A stretch of DNA of 64,000 nucleotides from Stutzerimonas stutzeri KOS6. Its GTDB lineage: Bacteria; Pseudomonadota; Gammaproteobacteria; Pseudomonadales; Pseudomonadaceae. The translations under genes and the position numbers were made by a program. The stretch is taken from positions 1 to 64,000 of the forward strand of contig NZ_KK020675.1 of assembly GCF_000307775.2 (NCBI RefSeq), read 5' to 3'. The notes beneath the pieces were generated by a model. The model saw only the letters and a list, made by a program, of their open reading frames with translations, did no database searches and had not been told where the DNA came from. This document shows positions 43,794 through 53,932 of this stretch, piece by piece (positions within the stretch are counted from its first letter, which is position 1; every line of letters starts with the position of its first letter).

Positions 43794-45182
43794 ATGACTT
43801 CCAGCACGCTTGAGCGCCGCAACGGTCTCGCCACCCGGCCGCTGCGCGAGTACTACTCCCGCGTGCTCGCTTACCTGACCGGGGCCGCCACGCTTGCTGC
43901 CGGCACCTATTCGCACTATTTCTCGCTGGACCTGCTGTGGATGGTGCCGTACGCGCTGCTTTATCCGCATCTGGCCTATCATCTGAGCTATCGCTTCAAG
44001 CGCGACCACCCCGAACGTACTTCGCAGCTGCTGCTCTGCCTGGATGCGCTCAACGCCGGGGCCGGGATATTCCTGCTCGGTTTCTCGCTGGTGCCCAGCC
44101 TGATGTTTCTGCTTACGCTCAGCTTCAGCGCGCTGGTCATCGGCAGCCTGCGTAATCTGGCGCTGGTCTTGGCCTGTGTGGTCCTCGGCCTCGGCCTGGG
44201 GTTCCAACTGGTGCCGCTGAAATACCAGGGCGCGGCACCTGCACTGGTGTCGCTGATCAGCATCCTTTTCACGACGTTCTACATCTGCGCAACCGCCTAC
44301 TTCGTTCACCAGCAGGGCCAGCGCCTTGCCCTGGCACGCAAGGAGATCGAAGCGGAACAGGCCAAGGCGGCACGCCTTGCACGCAATCTCGCGAAGTACC
44401 TGTCGCCGCAGGTCTGGGAATCGATTTTCACCGGCAAGCGCAGCGTTCGCCTGGAGACCCAGCGCAAGCGCCTGACGGTGTTCTTCTCGGATATCAAGGG
44501 CTTTACCGAACTTTCCGAGGAACTCGAAGCGGAAGCCCTGACCGACCTGCTCAACAACTACCTCAACGAAATGTCGAAAATCGCCCTCAAGTACGGCGGC
44601 ACCATCGACAAGTTCGTCGGGGACTGCGTGATGGTGTTCTTCGGCGACCCCACCAGCCAGGGCGCCAAAAAGGATGCGGTAGCCGCGGTGTCCATGGCCA
44701 TCGCGATGCGCAAGCACATGAAGGTGCTGCGCCAGCAGTGGCGCGCTCAGGGCATCACCCGGCCGATGGAAATCCGCATGGGCATCAATACCGGCTACTG
44801 CACGGTCGGCAACTTCGGCGCCGATACGCGCATGGACTACACCATCATCGGCCGCGAGGTGAACCTCGCCAGTCGCCTGGAGAGCGCCGCCGAAGCCAGC
44901 GAGATACTGGTTTCCCACGAAACCTACTCGCTGATCAAGGATGTGATCATGTGTCGCGACAAGGGGCAGATAGCGGTCAAGGGATTTTCCCGCCCCGTGC
45001 AGATCTATCAGGTAGTCGACTTCCGCCGGGACCTAGGCGCCACCTACAGTTTCGTCGAACACGAGCTACCGGGATTCTCCATGTATCTGGACACCAACGG
45101 GGTGAAGAACTACGACAAGGAACGCGTGATCCAGGCCCTGCAACAGGCTGCCGAGAAACTTCGCGACAAGGTCATCCTCTGA
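43794..45182 (+). CDS. cyaB: Membrane-bound class III adenylate cyclase (CyaB-like)
   Basis: A 462-residue cyclase that makes cAMP from ATP. Residues about 1-175 form a MASE2 membrane domain of about six helices (LYPHLAYHLSYRFKRDHPER lies in a loop). The catalytic domain begins at about 225: VFFSDIKGFTELSEEL supplies the first metal Asp, KFVGDCVMVFFG the second, and MGINTGYCTVGNFGADTRMDYTIIG the adenine and transition-state residues. In P. aeruginosa CyaB feeds Vfr-dependent virulence control; that the target here is a Vfr-like protein is inference. Confidence 0.92.
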   Translation: MTSSTLERRNGLATRPLREYYSRVLAYLTGAATLAAGTYSHYFSLDLLWMVPYALLYPHLAYHLSYRFKRDHPERTSQLLLCLDALNAGAGIFLLGFSLVPSLMFLLTLSFSALVIGSLRNLALVLACVVLGLGLGFQLVPLKYQGAAPALVSLISILFTTFYICATAYFVHQQGQRLALARKEIEAEQAKAARLARNLAKYLSPQVWESIFTGKRSVRLETQRKRLTVFFSDIKGFTELSEELEAEALTDLLNNYLNEMSKIALKYGGTIDKFVGDCVMVFFGDPTSQGAKKDAVAAVSMAIAMRKHMKVLRQQWRAQGITRPMEIRMGINTGYCTVGNFGADTRMDYTIIGREVNLASRLESAAEASEILVSHETYSLIKDVIMCRDKGQIAVKGFSRPVQIYQVVDFRRDLGATYSFVEHELPGFSMYLDTNGVKNYDKERVIQALQQAAEKLRDKVIL

Positions 45183-45263
45183 TTTTCCGAGCCGCTGGCC
45201 ATCGGGCCGACGGCCCCCGGCCTATACCTGCCTCGCCGACGCCCGCCCACGAGACGCTGCCCG

Positions 45264-46022
45264 ATGCTTTCGCTGCGCAATTATCGCCATGACCTCATCG
45301 CCCACAGTCACGACCATCCACAGCTGGTGTTTGGCCTGACCGGGCTGTTGGAGTTCGAGATCGCCGGCTGTGCCAGCCGTGTCGGCGAACAGGGCCTGGC
45401 AGTGATACCGTCGACCGTTCACCACACTTGCGCCAGCGCCAACGGCAGTCGCTGCCTGGTGCTGGACGTGCCGTCCGAGCAATGGGTGCGCGAGCACCTG
45501 GGGCATCACACGGAAGGCAGCCTGCGGCTACTGGACCGCCCGGACACGCTGCGCCTGGCGCCTGCCCAGCACAGCCTGGTGGCCTGGCTGGCCCGCAGCG
45601 CGACCAACGACTCGGTGATCGCCGAACAGGGCAGCGTGCTGTTGCTGGCCAGCCTGGCTGGCGAACACGATGCCCAGCGGAACGATCGGGCGCTGGCGCT
45701 GGCAGCGATCGATGCCTTCATCGACCGGCACCTGGCGCATCCGCTGCAGGTCGCCGACCTGGCGCGCCTAGCCGGATTGTCGGTCGCGCATCTGCATGCA
45801 CGTTTGCTCGAGGAAACCGGGCTTACCCCCATGGAGTACGTGCGCCAGCGGCGCTTGCGTCACGCAGAAGCACTCTTGCAGGGCACCCGCCTGCCGGTCG
45901 GCGAGATCGCCGCACGGGTGGGCTATACCTCGCAAAGCGCCTTCACCGCAGCGCTAATGCGCCTGCGCGGATACACCCCGCGGACGCTGCGACGCGAGTC
46001 TCGCGACAAAAACGCAGAGTAA
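45264..46022 (+). CDS. AraC-family regulator with cupin sensor
   Basis: A 252-residue regulator: an N-terminal AraC-type cupin (HSHDHPQLVFGLTGLLEFEIAG, then AVIPSTVHHTC, His-rich) and a C-terminal double helix-turn-helix (LQVADLARLAGLSVAHLHARLLEETGLTP and VGEIAARVGYTSQSAFTAALMRLRGYTP). The neighbouring rightward EamA transporter is 119 bases downstream and is its likely target. The spacing from cyaB (about 80 bases) leaves room for its own promoter. Confidence 0.9.
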   Translation: MLSLRNYRHDLIAHSHDHPQLVFGLTGLLEFEIAGCASRVGEQGLAVIPSTVHHTCASANGSRCLVLDVPSEQWVREHLGHHTEGSLRLLDRPDTLRLAPAQHSLVAWLARSATNDSVIAEQGSVLLLASLAGEHDAQRNDRALALAAIDAFIDRHLAHPLQVADLARLAGLSVAHLHARLLEETGLTPMEYVRQRRLRHAEALLQGTRLPVGEIAARVGYTSQSAFTAALMRLRGYTPRTLRRESRDKNAE

Positions 46023-46141
46023 TGCGACAGACCGCAGCGATGCCGTGATCTAGCATGGCGCCGATACGGCAATGTCGGGCAGCCCATGACCACTCCACAC
46101 TATTTCTTCTTGCGCTCCATCGAGCTGCCGGCCGCTCAGCC

Positions 46142-47020
46142 ATGACGCCGCGTAATGCCTTGCTGGCGATCCACCTCGGCGCGCTGATGTTCGGCCTTTC
46201 CGGCGTGCTCGGTAAGCTGGCCGACAGCTCGGCACTGATCATCACGTTCGGCCGGGCGCTGTTTGCCGTGCTCGCCCTGCTGCTCGTCACCCGGCTGTTG
46301 AGGCCCGGCGGGGCGCGGCCCAACTGGCAGCAACGTGGCAAACTGGCGCTTGGCGGCCTGCTGCTCGGCGCGCATTGGCTGACCTTTTTCGTGGCGGTGA
46401 AAATTGCCGGCGTCGGCATTGCCACACTGGGGTTTGCCAGCTTTCCGGCCTTCACCGTCCTGCTCGAGGGCGCACTGTTTCGCGAGCGCACGCGTGCCAT
46501 GGAGTTCGCCATGGTCGGCCTGGTATGCGCCGGTCTGCTCCTGGTGGTACCCACGTTCGACCTCGCCAGCGGCGCGACCGCCGGCCTGCTTTTCGGTGTG
46601 TCGTCGGGGCTGCTGTTCGCACTGCTGTCGCTGCTCAACCGTGCCGTGACCCGCGGCCTGGACCCGGTGCAGTCGGCGCTGTGGCAGAACCTCGCCATCT
46701 TCGCCTGCCTGTTGCCCTTCAGCTGGTCGGGCATTGCTGCGGTGCCGTCACGAGACTGGCTCTGGCTGGCCCTGCTCGGCGTGCTCTGCACCGGGCTGGC
46801 GCACAGCCTGTTCGTCGCCAGCCTGCGGGTGCTGAAGGCTCGTACCACCTCGGTGATCTTCGCGCTGGAACCCGTCTACGGCATCGCCTTCGCCTGGTGG
46901 CTGTTCAACGAGCAGCCGACCCTGCGCATGCTGCTGGGCGGAGCCTTGATCATCGTCGCCAGCATCGTCACCAGCCGCCTGAAAAGCCCGCCAGGGCCGG
47001 CAGCCGAGCGGCCAGGCTGA
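46142..47020 (+). CDS. EamA/DMT-family exporter
   Basis: A 292-residue, ten-helix metabolite transporter of the drug/metabolite superfamily with two EamA repeats. The first begins LLAIHLGALMFGLSGVLGKL; the second holds the VIFALEPVYGIAFAWWLFNEQP motif. Substrate unknown, often amino acids or related compounds. ATG at 46142 (MTPRNA) gives the usual short N-terminus; the frame from 46055 adds 29 atypical residues. Confidence 0.88.
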   Translation: MTPRNALLAIHLGALMFGLSGVLGKLADSSALIITFGRALFAVLALLLVTRLLRPGGARPNWQQRGKLALGGLLLGAHWLTFFVAVKIAGVGIATLGFASFPAFTVLLEGALFRERTRAMEFAMVGLVCAGLLLVVPTFDLASGATAGLLFGVSSGLLFALLSLLNRAVTRGLDPVQSALWQNLAIFACLLPFSWSGIAAVPSRDWLWLALLGVLCTGLAHSLFVASLRVLKARTTSVIFALEPVYGIAFAWWLFNEQPTLRMLLGGALIIVASIVTSRLKSPPGPAAERPG

Positions 47021-47023
47021 AAC

Positions 47024-47305
47024 TCAGCGATCGTTGTGACCCAGCGCCCGCCCCGGATCGATCCGGTCGCGCACGCGCTGCTTCAGCTCCTTGGCTTCCG
47101 GGAAGCCGCCGTCGCGCTTGCGTTCCCAGATCTGTTCGCCATCGCAGCTGATGTGAAAGGTGCCGCCAGTCGCGGGCACCAGGCAGACCCGCCCCAGGTC
47201 GTCGGCGAAGGTCGAAAGCAGCTCCTGGGCCAGCCAGGCGGCACGCAGCAGCCACTGGCACTGCGTGCAATAGGTGATGATTATTTCCGGCTTGGCTGGG
47301 GTCAT
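47024..47305 (-). CDS. SelT/SelW/SelH-family (Rdx) protein
   Basis: A 93-residue thioredoxin-like protein. The redox motif is CTQC at residues 13-16 (Cys in place of selenocysteine), within ITYCTQCQWLLRAAWLAQELL; GGTFHISCDGEQIWERKRDGGFPE follows as in the SelW family. Likely a small cytosolic redox partner. GGAG lies nine bases before the ATG. It is convergent with the EamA gene, with three bases between stops. Confidence 0.9.
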   Translation of the reverse strand: MTPAKPEIIITYCTQCQWLLRAAWLAQELLSTFADDLGRVCLVPATGGTFHISCDGEQIWERKRDGGFPEAKELKQRVRDRIDPGRALGHNDR

Positions 47306-47336
47306 TCGCGGCGTCTCCGATTGGTCTGCAGCGGCC

Positions 47337-47342
47337 TATAAT
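47337..47342 (+). promoter_or_regulatory. Consensus -10 box for plpD
   Basis: A perfect TATAAT stands 33 bases before the plpD ATG. No good -35 is found at 16-18 bases upstream, so an activator may be needed. Confidence 0.45.
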
Positions 47343-47375
47343 AGCCGCCTCGTTCATACACACCCCGGTTCAGAC

Positions 47376-49562
47376 ATGCTTCGCCTGCTCACTGCCCTGT
47401 TCTTGCTATGTGCCCTGCCCCTGGCTGCGGCCGAATCGGCCCGACCGAAAACCGGCCTGGTCCTCTCGGGTGGCGCCGCCCGCGGCCTGGCGCATATCGG
47501 CGTGCTCAAGGCGCTGGAGGAGCAAGGCGTGCGCGTCGACGCCATTGCCGGCACCAGCATGGGGGCCGTGGTCGGCGGGCTGTATGCATCGGGCTACAGC
47601 GTGGCCGAGCTGGAGCGCCTGGCCCTGACACTCGACTGGCAGCAGGTACTCTCCGACGATCCGCCACGCCAGGACATTCCCTATCGACGCAAGCAGGACG
47701 ACCGGGACTTCCTGATCAAACAGAAGCTCAGCTTTCGTGACGATGGCAGCCTCGGCCTGCCGCTGGGCGTGATCCAGGGACAGAACCTTTCGCTGCTGCT
47801 GGAGCGCCTGCTGGTGCATGCCAGCGACACGCGCGACTTCGACCAGTTGCCGATTCCCTTTCGCGCCGTCGCCACGGACATCGCCAACGACGAGAAGGTG
47901 ATTTTCCGCCACGGTCACCTGCCCCAGGTCATTCGCGCGAGCATGTCGATTCCCGCCGTATTCGCCCCGGTGGAAATCGAAGACCGGCTGCTGGTGGACG
48001 GCGGCATGGTCGACAACATTCCGATGGATGTCGCACGCGACATGGGCGTCGACCGCCTGATCGTGGTGGACATCGGCACGCCGCTCAAGCCGCGCAAGGA
48101 GCTGTTGACCGTGGTCGACGTGCTCAATCAGACCACCACGATGATGACCCGCCGCAACTCCGAGGCGCAGTTGGCCACATTGCAACCCCAGGATCTGCTC
48201 ATCCAGCCGCCTCTGGCCGCCTATGGTTCGACGGACTTCGATCGCGCCGAACAACTGGTCGATGCCGGCTACCGCGCCACTCTGGCCCTGGAGGGGCGGC
48301 TGGCCGAGCTGCGAACGACCTCAGGCGGCAATCCGGCGCTGAGCCTCGCCCGCTCGGGCGACCCGCGCACCCCGGTGATCACTGCGATCAGAGTTGAGAA
48401 CGACTCCAAGGTCAGCGACGCCGTCATCCGCCGGCATATCCGCCAGCAGCTCGGTGAACCTTTGGACCTGGAAGACCTGCAGAAGGACATGGGCACGCTC
48501 TACGGCCTGGACTACTTCGAGCGCGTCGAGTATCGCGTGCAGCGTGCCAAGCTCGGCAATACCCTGGTCATCGATGCCCGCGAGAAGCGCACCGGCACGG
48601 ACTATCTGCGCCTCGGCCTGAGCCTTTCCGACGACTTCCAGGGCGACAGCGTATTCAACCTCGGCGCCAGCTACCGCAAGAATGGCATCAACCAGCTTGG
48701 CGCCGAATGGCTCACCCGGCTTCAGCTGGGTGACCGCCAGGAGCTCTACAGCGAGTTCTATCAACCGCTGGATGCCGGTTCACGCTGGTTCGTCGCGCCG
48801 AATCTGTTCATCGAGGCGCAGAACGTGGAGGCGATACTCGACAACGATCCGATCGCCGAGTATCGCCTGCAACGCTACGGCTACGGCTTCAATCTGGGCC
48901 GGCAGATCGCCAACAACGGCGAGATCCGCTTCGGCATTGGCCAGGCCTGGGGCGAGGCGGATGTGCGAATCGGCGAGCGCGACCTGCCGGACTTCAGCTT
49001 CACCGAGGGCTACTATGAGCTGCAGTATTCCTTCGACACCCTGGACGATGTCGATTTCCCGCGCGAAGGCGAAGACATTCGCCTGACCCTGCGCCAGTAC
49101 GACCCGAGTCTTCGCTCGGACCAGCGCTACCGGCAGTGGCACATCAAGCTGGACAAGGCGCTCAGCCACGATGCCAATACCTGGGTCCTCGGCGGGCGCT
49201 ACGGGCGTACGCTGGACGACGCCGAAGTGGTGACCTCGAGCTTCCTGCTCGGCGGTGCGCGACAACTTTCGGGCTTTCGCCAGGATGCCCTGGCCGGCCA
49301 GAACATCAGCCTGGCACGCATGGTCTACTACCGCCGCATGACGCCACGCAGCTTTCTACCACTGGATTTTCCGGTCTATCTCGGGGGATCGCTGGAACGC
49401 GGCCGCGCCTGGAACAACGAAAATGCCTTCGATAGCGGATACATCAACGCCGCGAGCATTTTCCTGGGTTACGACACGCCACTGGGGCCGCTGAACTTCG
49501 GCTACGGGGTCAACGACGAGGACGAGCAGGCGCTCTACATGAATCTGGGCCGCAGCTTCTGA
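47376..49562 (+). CDS. plpD: PlpD-like patatin phospholipase, type Vd autotransporter
   Basis: A 728-residue secreted lipase, the same length as I recall for P. aeruginosa PlpD. Signal peptide MLRLLTALFLLCALPLAAA; patatin domain (about 25-320) with oxyanion SGGAARG, nucleophile in GTSMG (Ser near 62) and the Asp in VDGGM; a POTRA-type domain (about 335-400) and a C-terminal 16-strand BamA-like barrel ending in Phe (MNLGRSF). The enzyme cleaves phospholipids at the cell surface after barrel-mediated export. Start at 47376; the longer frame overlaps the SelW gene. Confidence 0.93.
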   Translation: MLRLLTALFLLCALPLAAAESARPKTGLVLSGGAARGLAHIGVLKALEEQGVRVDAIAGTSMGAVVGGLYASGYSVAELERLALTLDWQQVLSDDPPRQDIPYRRKQDDRDFLIKQKLSFRDDGSLGLPLGVIQGQNLSLLLERLLVHASDTRDFDQLPIPFRAVATDIANDEKVIFRHGHLPQVIRASMSIPAVFAPVEIEDRLLVDGGMVDNIPMDVARDMGVDRLIVVDIGTPLKPRKELLTVVDVLNQTTTMMTRRNSEAQLATLQPQDLLIQPPLAAYGSTDFDRAEQLVDAGYRATLALEGRLAELRTTSGGNPALSLARSGDPRTPVITAIRVENDSKVSDAVIRRHIRQQLGEPLDLEDLQKDMGTLYGLDYFERVEYRVQRAKLGNTLVIDAREKRTGTDYLRLGLSLSDDFQGDSVFNLGASYRKNGINQLGAEWLTRLQLGDRQELYSEFYQPLDAGSRWFVAPNLFIEAQNVEAILDNDPIAEYRLQRYGYGFNLGRQIANNGEIRFGIGQAWGEADVRIGERDLPDFSFTEGYYELQYSFDTLDDVDFPREGEDIRLTLRQYDPSLRSDQRYRQWHIKLDKALSHDANTWVLGGRYGRTLDDAEVVTSSFLLGGARQLSGFRQDALAGQNISLARMVYYRRMTPRSFLPLDFPVYLGGSLERGRAWNNENAFDSGYINAASIFLGYDTPLGPLNFGYGVNDEDEQALYMNLGRSF

Positions 49563-49725
49563 TCAATACGGCCGGCTCGCCGAACGCAGCGAAACCAACG
49601 AGCCGAGCACCGACTCTCGCCAAAGGGCAAGTGTAGAACCTAACCTTGCGGCGAGTCGGACTTCCCTGCCGGAAGTCACGACGAAGCACCGCCCGCCCGC
49701 GTACCTTCCGGCGAGCCCTGCACGT

Positions 49726-50157
49726 TCAGCGCTTGCCCAGGTTGGCGAGGATTCGTGCATGGACCTGCTGGCACTTGCGCAGATCCTCCTCGTCGATACC
49801 GGCGAATGCCTCATGGCGAACCTGAGTGGAAATCGCCTCGATCTTCTCGATCAGCGGCCGCGCCGGTGCACCAAGGGATATGCGCTTGGCTCGCCGATCC
49901 TCGGCCGAAGCCGTGCGATGCACCAGCCCCTGGGCTTCGAGACTGTCGAGCAGTCGCGCCAGGGTCGGACCTTCTACCGCTACGCTCTGCGCCAGCTCGC
50001 GCTGGGTGGGCTCGTGATCGAAACGGGCAAGGTGCAGCAGCACCAGCCAGCGTGCCTGAGACAGCCCCAGATCGGCCAGACGTCGATCCAGTTCTGCGCG
50101 CCAGCCACGCGAGAGTTGCGCCAACTGCATGGCGAAGCGATGTTGCTCGGCGTACAT
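49726..50157 (-). CDS. MarR/SlyA-family regulator
   Basis: A 143-residue winged-helix repressor. The DNA-reading part is LSQARWLVLLHLARF, TQRELAQSVAVEGPTLARLLDSLEAQGLV and the wing RTASAEDRRAKRISLG. ATG at 50157 (MYAEQH) is preferred over the TTG at 50175. Two overlapping palindromes at 50177-50198 lie immediately upstream and probably mediate autorepression. It lies 181 bases downstream of recQ on the same strand with no target gene next to it. Confidence 0.9.
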   Translation of the reverse strand: MYAEQHRFAMQLAQLSRGWRAELDRRLADLGLSQARWLVLLHLARFDHEPTQRELAQSVAVEGPTLARLLDSLEAQGLVHRTASAEDRRAKRISLGAPARPLIEKIEAISTQVRHEAFAGIDEEDLRKCQQVHARILANLGKR

Positions 50158-50176
50158 GTACGGCCATTCCTGCAAA

Positions 50177-50198
50177 AACTAATTATTAGTTAGCTAAC
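50177..50198 (-). promoter_or_regulatory. Overlapping palindromes, likely MarR operator
   Basis: AACTAATTATTAGTT (50177-50191) and GTTAGCTAAC (50189-50198) are both perfect palindromes sharing three bases. AT-rich palindromes at the gene's own start are the usual MarR/SlyA autoregulation site. Confidence 0.65.
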
Positions 50199-50338
50199 CA
50201 CAGCTCCGAAAAGCAGGCAAGACGACCTTCGGCCGCTGATGGGCCAACCCAAGTCGAAATGATGGCAGCCGACTGGACCGCGGCCTGGCAGAGGCCGCCA
50301 GCACAGCAGTCCGGGTCTCGGCGCTCGGTTGTACCCGG

Positions 50339-52462
50339 TTACAATTCGAACTCGACCTGCAGCGCTGCACGTACGCAATGCAACACTTGTTCCGGCACCC
50401 GGCCAGCGAACTGTTGCGCCACCGCACTGACCGGCGGCAGCTCGCCTTCGCCATCGAGGAACGCCTCCTGGATTTCCCCGAGCAGGTCTTCGGGCAGGTC
50501 CAGGGCCTGCTCCAGACTCAACTGCTGCAGGCCGATGGCTTCGGCCAGCATGGTGTAGACGTTCTTTTCGCTGCAGTCGAGCTGGCGGGCGATCTGCGCG
50601 GGCGTCATGCCGGCACGCGCGAGGGTGATCAGCTCGTGACGCAGATCGGCCGGCGACCTGACGACCTGCGCATCGCCCTGCAATACCTCGAGGAAGGCCT
50701 GGCCATAGCGCTCCAGCTTGCGCGCCCCGACGCCGCTGATGCGCGCCATGTCGGAAAGCGACGCCGGCTGACTGCGCAACATTTCCAGCAAGGTGGCATC
50801 CGGGAAAATCACGTACGGCGGCACGCTGTGCTCTTCGGCCAGCTTGCGGCGCAGCGTGCGCAGTGCCTCCCAGGTTTCACGCTCCTCGCCGCGCACCAGT
50901 TGGCTGGCCGCGCTGGCGGCCGGTTTCGGCGTCTTGCTCGACAGATCGCGACGCAATTCCAGGCTGACATCGCCACGCAGTAGCGGGCGGCAGCTGTCGC
51001 TCAGGCGCAACCCGCCGAAGCCCTCCAGATCGACATCGGCCAACCCGCGCGCTACCAGCTGACGGAACAGCGACCGCCACTCCCCTTCCGACAACGCCTT
51101 GCCAACGCCGAAAACGGAAAGATGCTGATGACCGAGGCCACGCACCTTGTCGTTGTCGCGTCCCAGCAGGATGTCCACCAGGTGGCCGACGCCATAGCGC
51201 TGACCGCTGCGATAGATCGCCGAAAGCGCCTGGCGGGCGGGCTCGGTGGCATCCCAGGTCTGCACGCCATCGACGCAGTTGTCGCAATGTCCGCAGGGGT
51301 TGGCCAGCTCCTCGTCGAAGTAGGCCAGCAGGGCCTGGCGGCGGCAGCGGGTTTCCTCGCACAGGGCCAGCATGGCATCGAGCTTGTGCTGCTCGACGCG
51401 CTTGTGGCGCTCGTCTCCCTCGGAGTTGTTGAGCATCTGCTTGAGAAAGATCACATCCTGCAGGCCGTAGGCCATCCAGGCGTCCGCAGGTAATCCGTCA
51501 CGTCCGGCGCGCCCGGTTTCCTGGTAGTAGGCTTCCAGGGACTTGGGCAGATCCAGGTGGGCGACGAAGCGCACGTTGGGCTTGTCGATGCCCATGCCGA
51601 AGGCAATGGTCGCCACCATGATCAGGCCCTCCTCGTTGAGGAAGCGCTTCTGGTGGTAGGCGCGCAGATCACTGGGCAAGCCGGCGTGATATGGCAGGGC
51701 CGGAAAGCCCTGCTCGGTGAGAAACGCGGCGAGGTCATCGACCTTCTTGCGCGACATGCAGTAGACGATGCCGGCATCGCCGCGGCGCTCGGCAAGAAAG
51801 CCGAGCAACTGCTTGCGCGGCTGCTCTTTCGGCACGATGCGATAGAAGATGTTCGGCCGGTCGAAACTGGAGAGAAAGCGCTCCGCGTTCTCCAGTTGCA
51901 GGCGCTGGACGATCTCTTCCCGGGTGCGCTTGTCCGCCGTGGCGGTGAGGGCGATGCGCGGCACGCCGGGGAACAGCTCGGCAAGCTGCCCCAACTGCAT
52001 GTACTCGGGACGGAAATCGTGCCCCCACTGGGACACGCAATGCGCCTCGTCGATGGCGAACAAGGCGATTTCCAGGCGTTGCAGGAAGGCCAGCATGCGC
52101 GGCTGTACCAGTCGCTCCGGCGCGAGATAGAGCATCTTGATCTCGTTGCGCCGGATGCGTTCGGCGATGTCGCGCTGCTCATCGGCGCTGAGCGTCGAAT
52201 TGAGCGCCACGGCTGACACGCCTAGTTCGTCGAGCGTCGCGACCTGATCGTCCATCAAGGCAATCAGTGGCGATACCACTACGGCCAGTCCCTCGCGCAG
52301 CAACGCCGGGACCTGGTAGCAAAGCGATTTGCCGCCACCGGTCGGCATCAGCACCAGTGCATCGCCACCGCTGCCGACACGCTCGATGATAGCGCCCTGG
52401 TTGCCCCGAAAGGCGTCATAGCCGAATACGTCTTTGAGGATGCGCTGTGCCTGGTCGAGCAT
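50339..52462 (-). CDS. recQ: ATP-dependent DNA helicase RecQ
   Basis: A 707-residue 3'-5' helicase used in recombination repair. Motifs: 0 at [11 protein letters not shown] at [10 protein letters not shown] at DEAH ([16 protein letters not shown]), III LTATAD, V/VI at [16 protein letters not shown] and [11 protein letters not shown] zinc site ([10 protein letters not shown], then CGHCDNC), RQC winged helix and one HRDC domain follow. The last 100 residues form an extra helical region ([20 protein letters not shown]). ATG at 52462 is the family start. It is convergent neither with MarR nor YecA; the YecA gene is divergent. Confidence 0.96.
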   Translation of the reverse strand: MLDQAQRILKDVFGYDAFRGNQGAIIERVGSGGDALVLMPTGGGKSLCYQVPALLREGLAVVVSPLIALMDDQVATLDELGVSAVALNSTLSADEQRDIAERIRRNEIKMLYLAPERLVQPRMLAFLQRLEIALFAIDEAHCVSQWGHDFRPEYMQLGQLAELFPGVPRIALTATADKRTREEIVQRLQLENAERFLSSFDRPNIFYRIVPKEQPRKQLLGFLAERRGDAGIVYCMSRKKVDDLAAFLTEQGFPALPYHAGLPSDLRAYHQKRFLNEEGLIMVATIAFGMGIDKPNVRFVAHLDLPKSLEAYYQETGRAGRDGLPADAWMAYGLQDVIFLKQMLNNSEGDERHKRVEQHKLDAMLALCEETRCRRQALLAYFDEELANPCGHCDNCVDGVQTWDATEPARQALSAIYRSGQRYGVGHLVDILLGRDNDKVRGLGHQHLSVFGVGKALSEGEWRSLFRQLVARGLADVDLEGFGGLRLSDSCRPLLRGDVSLELRRDLSSKTPKPAASAASQLVRGEERETWEALRTLRRKLAEEHSVPPYVIFPDATLLEMLRSQPASLSDMARISGVGARKLERYGQAFLEVLQGDAQVVRSPADLRHELITLARAGMTPAQIARQLDCSEKNVYTMLAEAIGLQQLSLEQALDLPEDLLGEIQEAFLDGEGELPPVSAVAQQFAGRVPEQVLHCVRAALQVEFEL

Positions 52463-52637
52463 GCCGGTCTCCGAAACAAGGCGCGCAGTATACGCGAGCG
52501 GGATCACGAGTTCAGGAACGCAAGCCGCTAACGGACGAGCCGCCATCCAGCAGCGCGCTCAGCGAAGGCTTGAGTAGCCTGCGCCCCGCGCCTCGTCTAG
52601 AATCCGGATTGTCTTCTCACCCCAAGGTAGTTTCCCG

Positions 52638-53225
52638 ATGTCATTCGCCGAGCAACTCGCCCGCCTGCAAGTCTTTCTTGATGCCGATGACCTGCACGAG
52701 GAAGCACTGGATTACATCGCCGCCCATGGCTACCTGACGGCATTGTGCATCTGCTCCGAGCAGGTGCCCGAGCGCGAATGGATCGACGCGCTGTTCGCCG
52801 AGCCGCCAAAATACGAGGACGATACCGAGCGCGAAGCCATCGAGGCCACGCTGATCCAGCTCAAGGCCCACATCGCCCGCCAACTGGCCAGCGACGAGGA
52901 CATGGAGCTGCCTTGCGAACTGGACCTGGGTGAAGAGCCGGACGAGTCCGACCTGCGCGGCTGGTGCATTGGATTCATGGAAGGGGTGTTCATGCGCGAG
53001 GCGGTCTGGTTCGAGGAAGCCGAAGAGGAAGTCAGCGAGTTGCTGCTGCCGATCATGGTCGGCTCGGGCCTGTTCGACGAACAGCCGGAGTTCGCCGACA
53101 TCGCCGACAACCCCGATCTGGTCGACGAAATGGTGAGCCAGATTCCGGAGCTACTGACGGCGCTGTACCTGATCTGCCATGCCCCTGAAGAAAAGCCGGC
53201 GCTGCTCAAGCCGCGCCGCCACTGA
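52638..53225 (+). CDS. YecA/YgfB (UPF0149) family protein
   Basis: A 195-residue acidic, helical protein of the UPF0149 family (FLDADDLHEEALDYIAAHGYLTALCICSEQVPE and WCIGFMEGVFMREAVWFE are typical blocks). No C-terminal SEC-like zinc motif is seen, unlike long YecA proteins. Function unknown. It lies divergent from recQ, as I recall in P. aeruginosa. AAGG precedes the ATG. Confidence 0.88.
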   Translation: MSFAEQLARLQVFLDADDLHEEALDYIAAHGYLTALCICSEQVPEREWIDALFAEPPKYEDDTEREAIEATLIQLKAHIARQLASDEDMELPCELDLGEEPDESDLRGWCIGFMEGVFMREAVWFEEAEEEVSELLLPIMVGSGLFDEQPEFADIADNPDLVDEMVSQIPELLTALYLICHAPEEKPALLKPRRH

Positions 53226-53470
53226 CGGGGCGCCCCGACCGGGTTGCGGGTCGGGCTTCAGCCCATCCGCGCCATGCCGGGCACTGTACTGAAACGCTGA
53301 TCACGCCGCGTCTACCGTCAGATCTGTTTCGGCAGGCGCCTGGAGGGGGCCTGCTCAAGATGTCTGCGCACTCAAGTTTCCGGCTCCTGCGCATCGCCAC
53401 CCAGCTGGACAACAGTCGGCATTGCCATGCACCTGATGGCCAGCCGGCAAGCGAAATCGGGTAGCCCCCT

Positions 53471-53890
53471 GTGTCCCATCGCGATATTCGGCAGCATCGC
53501 AACCCGCTGGTCCGTTCGCTCCTGCTGGCGATTGGCTGGCTCGCCGTAGCGCTGGGCGTCGTCGGCATCTTCCTGCCCGTCCTGCCCACCACGCCATTCC
53601 TGCTGCTGGCGGCAGCCTGCTTCGTGCGCAGCTCACGGCGATTCTACGACTGGCTGGTAGGCCATCCGCGCCTTGGGCCGTGGTTCCGCGACTATCTGGA
53701 AGGCAACGGCATCCCACTCAAGGGCAAGGTTTACGCCATCGCCACCATGTGGATCAGCATTGGCATATCCTGCTGGCTGGTTCCGCTGATCTGGGCCCGC
53801 ATCGGCATGTTGCTGAGCGCGACGCTCGTGACCCTGTACATTCTCAGGCAGAAGACATTGCCGGCCCGCCACGAGACTGGCATCAGGTAA
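53471..53890 (+). CDS. DUF454 (YbaN-like) membrane protein
   Basis: A 139-residue inner-membrane protein of the DUF454 family. It has the diagnostic LGVVGIFLPVLPTTPFLLLAAACFVRSSRRFYDWL stretch followed by GPWFRDYLEGNGIPLKGK and two more helices. Start is a GTG at 53471, with no obvious Shine-Dalgarno. Function unknown. It ends 42 bases from the convergent DTW gene. Confidence 0.9.
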   Translation: MSHRDIRQHRNPLVRSLLLAIGWLAVALGVVGIFLPVLPTTPFLLLAAACFVRSSRRFYDWLVGHPRLGPWFRDYLEGNGIPLKGKVYAIATMWISIGISCWLVPLIWARIGMLLSATLVTLYILRQKTLPARHETGIR

Positions 53891-53932
53891 AGCGCATTCG
53901 CGCCGCTGCTGCTGCTTCGCTGGGACGCTCCC

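Noticed and set aside
50280-50298. Terminator after recQ
   Set aside because: GCGGCCT/AGGCCGC makes a 7-bp stem but there is no T run on the minus strand, so I did not list it.
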